Shown here in pieces: positions 1-6,851 of a DNA stretch of 37,862 nucleotides; positions within the stretch are counted from its first letter, which is position 1, and every line of letters starts with the position of its first letter. The stretch covers positions 1 through 37,862 of the forward strand of contig JAXLRE010000012.1 in assembly GCA_046331265.1 (NCBI GenBank). Direction: 5' to 3'. The notes beneath the pieces were generated by a model, which saw only the letters and a list, made by a program, of their open reading frames with translations, made no database searches and had not been told where the DNA came from. A program made the position numbers and the translations under genes. This stretch comes from JAGPDB01 sp046331265 (lineage in GTDB: Bacteria > Actinomycetota > Acidimicrobiia > IMCC26256 > JAGPDB01).

Positions 1-205
1 CGATAGCGATGACTGTTATGCCATTACTTGCAATTTGTTTGATCGTTTCATCTGTCAAAGATCGCATACCAAAAACATCTGGAATTAAAACTAAACCTAA
101 AGAATTAGATTGTTCTGGAATTGCAATCGAAATAGGCGCACCAGAGGAAAGCTCGTTATTAAATTTTCGAACGCTTATATTTCCCTGTGGCAAAAACTCA
201 AGCAT
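1..205 (-). CDS. Dienelactone hydrolase family protein, N-terminal part (cut by window edge)
   Basis: An open frame on the minus strand starts at the ATG at 205-203 and runs off the left edge of the window, giving about 68 residues. The visible part has a hydrophobic strand followed by a stretch reading GLVLIPDVFGMRSLTDE, then IKQIASNGITVIAI. This matches the opening of dienelactone hydrolase family alpha/beta hydrolases, in which a beta strand ends in an (E/D)-(I/V)-F-G turn and a helix and second strand follow. The nucleophile, Asp and His of the triad lie outside the window, so activity cannot be judged. The start overlaps the radA stop by 8 nt, so it is probably translated from the same mRNA. 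The substrate is unknown; members range from dienelactone hydrolases to general carboxylesterases. Confidence 0.72.
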   Translation of the reverse strand, partial: MLEFLPQGNISVRKFNNELSSGAPISIAIPEQSNSLGLVLIPDVFGMRSLTDETIKQIASNGITVIAI

Positions 206-1568
206 TTAATAAGTCTAAACTCGATAAGACATTATATAAACTATCGGCATTTATAACTTCGATTTTTTCTTTACTAAATTCCTCTTTTGATGTTTTCCCG
301 ATATTTGTAGTTATGGTTTTATGGCCACGTCTACTAGCTTCACGTATACGTCGAGATACATGCATACAAGGACGAATTTCACTGGAAAGTCCGACTTCGC
401 CAGAAAAAACATTGTCTTTAGAAACTGTTATATCTTTACTTGCACTAGCAATTGCTACACAAATAGCAAGATCTAAACCAGGATCTTTTATTTTTATTCC
501 ACCAACAAGAGAAACATAAACATCACATATTGAAAGCCTTATAGAACATCTTTTTTCTAAAACTGCTAAAAGTGCATTAATACGAGCGCTATCCACTCCT
601 TGAACAACTCGTCTAGGGTTTGGTGCAGTTGTTGAAACAACGAGAGCTTGAACTTCAATTAAAAAAGGCCTTGTTCCATCTACAGCAGCAGCTACAGCTA
701 AACCACTAGGACGACTGTCATTTGTAAAAGACATTAAAGAACTTGGATCATCTAAAGCAATAAGCCCATGTTCGGTCATATCGAAAAGACCTAGTTCTTG
801 TACAGAACCAAAACGGTGTTTTGAACATCGTAAGGTTCTGACTACGCCATGGTCGTCACCCTCGAATGACAATACAGTATCAACCAAGTGTTCTAGAACT
901 CTAGGTCCTGCTAGAGTTCCTTCTTTTGTAACTTGACCTACAACTAAAACTGTTGTGTTTGTCTTCTTCGCAAAATCTGTTAAACGATGCGCACATTCTC
1001 TAACTTGAGATACAGTTCCAGATGTAGAAGAAATCTCATCACACAATAAAGTATGTATTGAATCAACAACTAAATACTTACAGTTAATGTTTTTTGCTTG
1101 GATTATGATCTCGTCAACATTTGATGTAGAAGAAACATATATATCATCTGAATTAATCTTTAATCTTCCTGCACGGCCACGAATTTGTGCAGAAGATTCT
1201 TCTGCACTTGCGTAAAAACATATGGCACCATTATTCGCAAGTGATGAAAGAACTTGCATCACTAATGTTGATTTACCAATACCTGGTTCACCACCAATCA
1301 AAGTAACAGAACCAGGAACTAGGCCCCCACCCAAAACATGGTCAAACTCTTTTACATTTGTAGGTATAGGCGTTGACTCTAAAACATCTACTTGGCTTAA
1401 AGGTAAAGGATTGCTTGATTCTTTTAGCCCAGGTAAACCAGCAACCTGGCTCTCTATTAAAGATTCAACGACACTGTTCCATGCCCCACACTCACTGCAT
1501 CGGCCTATCCATTTAGGAAACTGACTTCCACATGTTTGACATTCATATACAGTTTTAGTTTTACTCAT
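198..1568 (-). CDS. radA: DNA repair protein RadA/Sms
   Basis: RadA is a RecA-like ATPase that drives branch migration of recombination intermediates in the cytoplasm. At 456 aa it has the family's usual length. The sequence shows a four-cysteine zinc finger (C10, C13, C24, C27), a Walker A motif GGEPGIGKST around residues 92-101, a Walker B strand near 165-170 (YLVVDS) and a C-terminal Lon-protease-like domain (about 285-440). The family signature KNRFG is KHRFG here (residues 250-254), an Asn to His change. The gene starts at ATG 1568 and overlaps the upstream lipoprotein gene by 8 nt; its stop overlaps the downstream dienelactone hydrolase start by 8 nt. Identification is very secure. Confidence 0.97.
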   Translation of the reverse strand: MSKTKTVYECQTCGSQFPKWIGRCSECGAWNSVVESLIESQVAGLPGLKESSNPLPLSQVDVLESTPIPTNVKEFDHVLGGGLVPGSVTLIGGEPGIGKSTLVMQVLSSLANNGAICFYASAEESSAQIRGRAGRLKINSDDIYVSSTSNVDEIIIQAKNINCKYLVVDSIHTLLCDEISSTSGTVSQVRECAHRLTDFAKKTNTTVLVVGQVTKEGTLAGPRVLEHLVDTVLSFEGDDHGVVRTLRCSKHRFGSVQELGLFDMTEHGLIALDDPSSLMSFTNDSRPSGLAVAAAVDGTRPFLIEVQALVVSTTAPNPRRVVQGVDSARINALLAVLEKRCSIRLSICDVYVSLVGGIKIKDPGLDLAICVAIASASKDITVSKDNVFSGEVGLSSEIRPCMHVSRRIREASRRGHKTITTNIGKTSKEEFSKEKIEVINADSLYNVLSSLDLLNA

Positions 1569-2355
1569 TTATATCCTGGGCGTCCCTACTATTTGAAAAC
1601 TTTGTACTATTAGATAATAACTTAGGGGTGCGACACATTTTATATATCAAAATTAGCGCTATAAATAAGCATATAATTGCGCCAAGTATTTTTAACATAT
1701 ATTCAGTTCGAAGACTTTTTTCATCGTTACTAATTTTGATTTCTTTTAAATCTTTTGGCTCAGAGGCAGCTTTTATTGTTTTGTCTTTTGTTGTAACTTT
1801 TATATTTACAGAAGTGTTATCAAAGACTTGTTTAATAATTTCTTCATATTCAGAATATTCAACGCCAGACTTAGTTAATGAACTTTTAATATCAGAATCA
1901 TTTAAATAATGATTTTTAAAACTTTTCTTATCAAATTTAATTTCGAAGTTTTGTTTCGAATATATAAAGCTATTTGAAACTTTTAGTTTAGAACTAAGAA
2001 ACTTATCTTCTGCCAAAATTAGTAAAATGTTCTTAAATTCATTTTCGGTATTAAAAGATGCCTTAAAGCTAACTTTAGATGATCCGTCTTTATTTTCAAT
2101 TGTCGAAGTTTTTATACCAAGTTCTTTTAATTTTTTTGTATTAAATATTTTGTTCAAAGATTGAGGATTATAAGATTCACTTTTGACAAAAGATGTAGCC
2201 TCTTCATCTAAATCTAAAACAAAACTGATCTTACCGCTTGCTTTATTTTGCAGATCAATATTTAGAGTGGCATTCGCTTTACAGCCAGTTATTGTTAATA
2301 GGAGTAATAATGCTGAAATTATATAAATTGCAACTTTGCAAACAGAAAATGGCAA
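1561..2355 (-). CDS. LppM-like lipoprotein with C-terminal membrane helix
   Basis: About 264 aa if translation starts at the TTG at 2355 (2358 is equally possible). A hydrophobic segment then ends in a lipobox I-T-G-C with the lipidated Cys at about residue 25. A beta-rich, Lys/Ser-rich extracytoplasmic domain follows (starting ATLNIDLQNKASGKISF) and resembles the LppM/DUF3153 type of actinobacterial lipoprotein in pattern. A second hydrophobic helix near residues 225-247 precedes a short basic cytoplasmic tail, so the protein may be anchored at both ends. A longer frame opens at ATG 2547, but its extra N-terminus lies antisense to the aquaporin coding region and has no signal peptide, so I do not accept it. 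The gene is first in a tight unit with radA. Function unknown. Confidence 0.7.
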   Translation of the reverse strand: MPFSVCKVAIYIISALLLLLTITGCKANATLNIDLQNKASGKISFVLDLDEEATSFVKSESYNPQSLNKIFNTKKLKELGIKTSTIENKDGSSKVSFKASFNTENEFKNILLILAEDKFLSSKLKVSNSFIYSKQNFEIKFDKKSFKNHYLNDSDIKSSLTKSGVEYSEYEEIIKQVFDNTSVNIKVTTKDKTIKAASEPKDLKEIKISNDEKSLRTEYMLKILGAIICLFIALILIYKMCRTPKLLSNSTKFSNSRDAQDINE

Positions 2356-2428
2356 CAATCCCCGAAAATTAAATATATATGAGCTAGCTTTTTCGTTCTT
2401 ATCACTCGATCTTAAAAAAGGAGGCCAA

Positions 2429-3181
2429 GTGAAAGACGAAAGAGTAAAAATTTTCATCGCAGAAGCCATTGGAACAATGGTACTTGTGTTGGGGGGTTGC
2501 GGTACAGCTGTGCTTGCAACTGGTGGTTTCCCCCTCGGAGGCGACAAGTCAATGACTGTCGGAATATTAGGTGTTTCTATTGCATTTGGTCTAACAGTTC
2601 TAGTTATGGCTTATGCGATTGGCCCAATTTCGGGATGTCATATTAATCCTGCAGTAACTTTAGGTTTAGTTGTAGCTAAAAAAACACGGGCTGCACTTAT
2701 TCCTATTTATTGGTCAGCACAGATCGTCGGTGGAATCATTGGTGCTCTTGTTATCAAAGTTATAGCTAGTGGAGTTAAAGGTTGGAAAATGCCAAGCGGT
2801 GCAGGAGCATTTGCAACTAACGGTTACGGCAAACTTTCACCTGGCGGTTTTTCTTTAGGTGCAGTTGCCTTAACAGAAATTTTGTTAACAGCACTTTTTG
2901 TTTTAGTTGTTATTCACACAACAAGAAAAGACTTTGCAGCAGGCTTTGGTGGAATCGCAGCAGGTTTAATGTTGACATTAGTTCACCTAATTTCAATTCC
3001 TGTTTCTAACACTTCAGTTAACCCTGCAAGAAGTTTTGGTGTTGCATTAATTAAAGGTGGAGATGCATTGTCTAGCCAAGTTTGGGCTTTCTTTGTCTTT
3101 CCATTAATAGGAGCAATTATTGCTGGAGTTGTAGCTACTTATGTATTTACAGAAAGCAAAAAAATAACAGCTGACGCTTAA
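2429..3181 (+). CDS. aqpZ: Aquaporin Z-type water channel (MIP family)
   Basis: A six-helix membrane channel of 250 aa. Both NPA boxes are present (HINPAVT at residues 73-75, SVNPARS at 198-200). The aromatic/arginine filter positions match water-selective AqpZ: F53, H186, T195 and R201, with the AqpZ-like stretch HLISIPVSNTSVNPARS. This favours water over glycerol. I chose the GTG at 2429 because a strong AAGGAGG site lies at 2418-2424, although the 4-nt spacing is short; the longer frame from ATG 2336 would overlap the divergent lipoprotein gene. It diverges from the lipoprotein-radA unit across about 70 bp and is followed by its own terminator, so it looks like a single-gene transcript. 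It probably serves osmotic adjustment. Confidence 0.93.
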   Translation: MKDERVKIFIAEAIGTMVLVLGGCGTAVLATGGFPLGGDKSMTVGILGVSIAFGLTVLVMAYAIGPISGCHINPAVTLGLVVAKKTRAALIPIYWSAQIVGGIIGALVIKVIASGVKGWKMPSGAGAFATNGYGKLSPGGFSLGAVALTEILLTALFVLVVIHTTRKDFAAGFGGIAAGLMLTLVHLISIPVSNTSVNPARSFGVALIKGGDALSSQVWAFFVFPLIGAIIAGVVATYVFTESKKITADA

Positions 3182-3202
3182 TAAGGCGCAATCAGGAATG
3201 TA

Positions 3203-3235
3203 AAAGGGCGAGGTTTTACCTCGCCCTTTCGTTTT
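3203..3235 (+). terminator. Rho-independent terminator of the aquaporin gene
   Basis: A perfect 11-bp stem (AAAGGGCGAGG at 3203-3213 with CCTCGCCCTTT at 3219-3229) encloses a 5-nt loop and is followed by a short T run (CGTTTT). It begins 21 nt after the aquaporin stop. It is one of only two convincing intrinsic terminators in the window. Confidence 0.9.
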
Positions 3236-3326
3236 ATACGCGAAATGCAAGATGGATTGTAAATTTGCTACCTCTATACGGCGTTAAATATGCAATTACA
3301 AATTAAAGTGGCTGACAAATATTCGA

Positions 3327-4286
3327 ATGCGAAACCGCATTGGAGCCACTGGATTATTAACTACATTTGCGACATGGTCGCTCGCTAATGTCTCTGCAAC
3401 AAGAGGGCATTTTGGGGCAACAGCAATTTTTTACCAATCTGTATTTATGTTTGTTGTTTTTGCCTTAATAACAAAACGTAAAGAAATAAAATTAAGTTTC
3501 CAAGAAGCAAAAAAAGTTTTACCTCATGCAACATTTAGAGTCATTGGATTATGTTTAATAACAGTTTCATTTCTCTATGTAAAGGTAGGTGTAGTAGATA
3601 CTATTATCGCATGTAATATTTTCTTGATTGTTTGCATTCTGGCACCAAGCCAAGGAGAGAAATTTAATTCAAAAGTATTAATACCACTAACAACTTCTAT
3701 CGTTGGCGTTTTTCTCATTTGTAGACAAGCTACTAGTGGACAAAATATTTTTGATGTAAAAATGTTGTTGCCTATTGGAGCAATGATTGCTCTTGGTTTT
3801 TCTGTTTTCAATTGGAGAAAATGTTCTAAAGATATAGAACCATCAAAATACCTTTGCTATATGCATGGATGGGTAGGAATTTTTTCAACGCCAATTATTA
3901 TTCTTTTCAAAACTATAGGTTTAGCAAATGGTGGTTATACACCAAATAAAACACAGTTTATTTTTATGTGTTTATCAATGCTTTTAGGTACTTTAGGAGA
4001 TGTTATATTTTCTCGATCACAAAAGTATTCAAGCTATACAATGAATGCCTTGTTAGCACCATCAAGTGTTGTGTTTAGCGGGTTTTTCGGTTGGCTATTT
4101 GTAGATCAATCGCTATCAACTATCCAAATATTAGGAATGGGATTAGTTTTACTCAGTGTTGTTGGAGCCAACTATATAAATGTACAAATTAAACCTGTAA
4201 CATCATTTGAAGAAGAACTAGAAAACGAAATTATTCCAGAACCATATGTTCCTAATTCTCCTAAACCAAATATTGCTGCAGCTTAA
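3327..4286 (+). CDS. DMT-superfamily permease (EamA-like), substrate unknown
   Basis: A 319-aa integral membrane protein with about ten hydrophobic helices in two halves, the layout of EamA/DMT exporters. The N-terminus (LLTTFATWSLANVSATRG) and C-terminal half (LLAPSSVVFSGFFGWLFVDQSLSTIQILGMG) fit the EamA repeat, where a conserved Pro and Gly precede the last two helices. The last 30 residues are a charged cytoplasmic tail rich in Glu and Pro. It starts at ATG 3327; the frame is closed upstream by a TAA at 3285-3287 and no Shine-Dalgarno sequence is evident. Its stop overlaps the stop of the convergent ATP-grasp gene by 4 nt. Metabolite or amino-acid export is possible; no substrate can be read from the sequence. 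Confidence 0.8.
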   Translation: MRNRIGATGLLTTFATWSLANVSATRGHFGATAIFYQSVFMFVVFALITKRKEIKLSFQEAKKVLPHATFRVIGLCLITVSFLYVKVGVVDTIIACNIFLIVCILAPSQGEKFNSKVLIPLTTSIVGVFLICRQATSGQNIFDVKMLLPIGAMIALGFSVFNWRKCSKDIEPSKYLCYMHGWVGIFSTPIIILFKTIGLANGGYTPNKTQFIFMCLSMLLGTLGDVIFSRSQKYSSYTMNALLAPSSVVFSGFFGWLFVDQSLSTIQILGMGLVLLSVVGANYINVQIKPVTSFEEELENEIIPEPYVPNSPKPNIAAA

Positions 4287-5773
4287 CTTGCTTGCGATGG
4301 TTCACCATAAACATCTTTTGCAACGCTAATACTTGTTGTTGCAGCGCCAAGTTCTTCTGCACAACGTCTCAATGCCGAAGCTACGTGACGAGCAAGAGAC
4401 GGTCCCGTTGGGATATCAGGATTTAGAGAAAAGTCGAGTATTCCATAGTTAGCACCAGGATATGCTTTTACTGTTCCGAAGCGATCTAAATCTTTTTTCT
4501 CTTCTACGCGAACAACAGCTTCACTGTATCTGTCCATATCTGCATCGCCTTCAAGGTGAGTTTCACCTTCCTCAGCAAAACGAGTGAATAGTTCTAGCTC
4601 TGCTTCACTACTAAAATCACCAGCTTGATAAACACGAACTTTGGCCCAAGGAATTGTGTCACCTGCTGCTTGAACCGCATCTTCTAAAGTACCAATTTGT
4701 TCAGAACTTAAATCGTCAGCTTTTCCTGATACGGCTAAATCTTGGAGGACCTCAAATGGGAAGTCAGGTAAAGCGTTAGCAACATAACCTAAGCCGTCGC
4801 CGATACGAGTATTAAGTTCATTAATTACATATCCATCTCGGCCAGCAATACCATCACAGCAGAACGCGCCGCGATAGTCATAATCTTTCCTTAACGCTTC
4901 TCCGACTTGTCTTGCTATTGATCTCATTTCAACACGGAGTTCAATTGATGGTTGCCAAAAAGTGTTTGTACCTGCAAACCAAAATTTCCCATGTTCACCA
5001 CGTAAAACTAAAAGTTCTACAGGCCTAAATACCGCAACGCCTTCTGGCAGAACAAAGCCGTGAATTGAACATGGACGACCTTCAACAAACTCTGCGATAC
5101 GAACACTTTCACATGCTTGAGAGAATTTTCTAACAAAATGAAATTCATCTTCATCGTCAGCATCTGGTCGCAACCAGCGAACCATGTTTCCACGAGAACT
5201 TAAACCTAATGTTGAATCACCTGACCAAACAGTGCCATCGCCCGAGTTCATTAATTCAGATGCGCCTATCATTGCTGCTTTTGTTGCATCAACAACAGTT
5301 GACCTTGGTGCAGGGATTGAATTTTGTGCGAAGAATCCATCAATGAATGTTTTGTCTTCTAACTGTACCCATTCTGGTTTTCTACATGCATCAATTTTTC
5401 TACCAAAAGCATGTGTTGCTGTACGAAAACGAAAAACAGTCAAGAATGCGTCCCCATCGACATCGAAATCATCAACGGCTTTTTGAATCTCTGGAGGTGT
5501 ATTTAAAAATATTTCATTCCATGAATCTTCATAAGTGAAGTTATGTGGATTAATCGCTAGTTCAATTGGAATAATTTTGACATCGTCGCCAAGATTTACA
5601 TCTTCGTTCAATCGAGTCTTTAGTGTGATCGCTAAAAAGGGGCCTGCCCCTAAAGTACGCAACTGTTCTATTTTGGCTTCGAAAGAAGTGGCACCGTCTC
5701 CAGTAAATATGAATCTACGTCCTTGAACTCTCATTCGAACAAAATCACGAATGTCATCTAATGTTCCGCTCAT
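4283..5773 (-). CDS. ATP-grasp fold ligase-like protein, substrate unknown
   Basis: A 496-aa cytoplasmic protein with an ATP-grasp arrangement. It has an N-terminal Rossmann-like pre-ATP-grasp part (about 1-130), a middle part with SIPAPRSTVV typical of the subdomain entry, and a metal-binding end DYRGAFCCDGIAGRDG followed by VINELNTRIGDG, where the E and N normally bind magnesium. Enzymes of this fold join a carboxylate to an amine or thiol through an acyl-phosphate. I cannot assign a named family. The tail after residue 380 appears to be an extra beta-rich domain. The ATG at 5773 has a GAGGG ribosome site 7 nt upstream. It diverges from the PhyH dioxygenase gene across 186 bp that includes a palindrome, which suggests joint control. 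Confidence 0.75.
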   Translation of the reverse strand: MSGTLDDIRDFVRMRVQGRRFIFTGDGATSFEAKIEQLRTLGAGPFLAITLKTRLNEDVNLGDDVKIIPIELAINPHNFTYEDSWNEIFLNTPPEIQKAVDDFDVDGDAFLTVFRFRTATHAFGRKIDACRKPEWVQLEDKTFIDGFFAQNSIPAPRSTVVDATKAAMIGASELMNSGDGTVWSGDSTLGLSSRGNMVRWLRPDADDEDEFHFVRKFSQACESVRIAEFVEGRPCSIHGFVLPEGVAVFRPVELLVLRGEHGKFWFAGTNTFWQPSIELRVEMRSIARQVGEALRKDYDYRGAFCCDGIAGRDGYVINELNTRIGDGLGYVANALPDFPFEVLQDLAVSGKADDLSSEQIGTLEDAVQAAGDTIPWAKVRVYQAGDFSSEAELELFTRFAEEGETHLEGDADMDRYSEAVVRVEEKKDLDRFGTVKAYPGANYGILDFSLNPDIPTGPSLARHVASALRRCAEELGAATTSISVAKDVYGEPSQAS

Positions 5774-5850
5774 TTATTAACCCTCTATTAATCCGCAACT
5801 ACAAGCACATAGTGTCCGTTTTTGTTATCGTCTGGCAAATTCGAACAATG

Positions 5851-5862
5851 TAGGCTAGCCTA
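5851..5862. promoter_or_regulatory. 12-bp perfect palindrome between divergent genes (operator or symmetric promoter)
   Basis: TAGGCTAGCCTA is a perfect palindrome in the middle of the 186-bp gap between the ATP-grasp and PhyH genes. Read on either strand it begins TAGGCT, which fits the TANNNT form of actinobacterial -10 elements, so it could be a symmetric promoter core serving both directions. It could equally be a repressor site. No clear -35 element is visible on either side. Confidence 0.35.
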
Positions 5863-5959
5863 TATGGTCATTCCTTGGTAAGTTCTGAAGTTACACTTAA
5901 ATATAAGTAACATTACTAACACAAACTATTAGATTTCACAATAGCGAAAAAAGGTAATT

Positions 5960-6844
5960 ATGGCACAAACTGACATCATGACCTCTTTAAACAGAATGCC
6001 TGCAGATTCGGATATAACAAAAATTATTGAAGTTATTAAAAGCGACGGTGGACTTATATTGACTGGTCTAATCGACCCATCAATTGCAGCCAAAATCGAA
6101 TCAGAGATAAGTGATGCTGTAAGTCATAGAAAACCTGGATTCATAGATAGTTATGACGACAGCTTTTACGGAAAACAGACTGTTCGAGTTCAATCAATGG
6201 CACGAAGAAGTCGAACATGGGTCGATGAGGTTTTATTGAACCCTGTTCTCCTATCTATTGCTGATGAAATATTATTGCCACATTGTGGTGACTATTGGCT
6301 TAGCCAAAGTGAAACTATTTATTTAGGTCCAGGACAAGCTGCACAAGAACTTCATAGAGATGATTTGAACTGGCCTGTTCCAGCGCAGTTAGAAAATGTT
6401 GATTTACAGTTGGCATGTTTAATCGCTGTTGGTGATTATGACAAAGAAGTTGGAGCAACTCAAGTTATTCCAGGATCGCACCTTTGGGATAAAGATCGTC
6501 AGCCTCAACAGCATGAAATTATTCAAGCTGAAATGGATTTAGGTGACGCCTTAATTTATACAGGGAGCTTGATACACTCTGGTGGCGAAAACAAAACAAG
6601 CAACCGCTGGCGAAAAGCTTTATACCAAGCTTTTTTGGTTGGTTGGCTAACACCAGAAGAAGCAGTTCCAATGGGAATTCCACACGAAGTAGCAAAGACG
6701 TTGCCAAAGCGCGCACAAGAACTACTAGGTTTAGCCAATTTGCCTAACTGTGCAGATTCGACAGGAGCACAAGCAGCGTTACATCTTTGGTCACTCGATA
6801 AAGATGATCTAGATGCTGCCGATGGCGCTTTCCACCATCGATAG
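5960..6844 (+). CDS. Phytanoyl-CoA dioxygenase (PhyH) family Fe(II)/2-oxoglutarate oxygenase
   Basis: A 294-aa protein of the PhyH family, enzymes that hydroxylate an organic substrate using Fe(II), 2-oxoglutarate and O2. The iron-binding facial triad is visible as H132-R-D134 (ELHRDD) and distal H206 (GSLIHSGG), with R216 or R218 placed to bind 2-oxoglutarate. The fold core has the typical GATQVIPGSHLW stretch just before the distal His. It starts at ATG 5960 behind an AAGG site. It diverges from an ATP-grasp ligase, and a DMT exporter lies beyond that, so a small biosynthetic or modification locus is possible but unproven. It ends 7 nt before the convergent clpC stop. Confidence 0.88.
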   Translation: MAQTDIMTSLNRMPADSDITKIIEVIKSDGGLILTGLIDPSIAAKIESEISDAVSHRKPGFIDSYDDSFYGKQTVRVQSMARRSRTWVDEVLLNPVLLSIADEILLPHCGDYWLSQSETIYLGPGQAAQELHRDDLNWPVPAQLENVDLQLACLIAVGDYDKEVGATQVIPGSHLWDKDRQPQQHEIIQAEMDLGDALIYTGSLIHSGGENKTSNRWRKALYQAFLVGWLTPEEAVPMGIPHEVAKTLPKRAQELLGLANLPNCADSTGAQAALHLWSLDKDDLDAADGAFHHR

Positions 6845-6851
6845 GTCTAAC

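Noticed and set aside
2356..2547. N-terminal extension of the lipoprotein frame up to ATG 2547
   Set aside because: It lies antisense to the aquaporin coding region, has no signal character, and would hide a good lipobox signal peptide in mid-protein.
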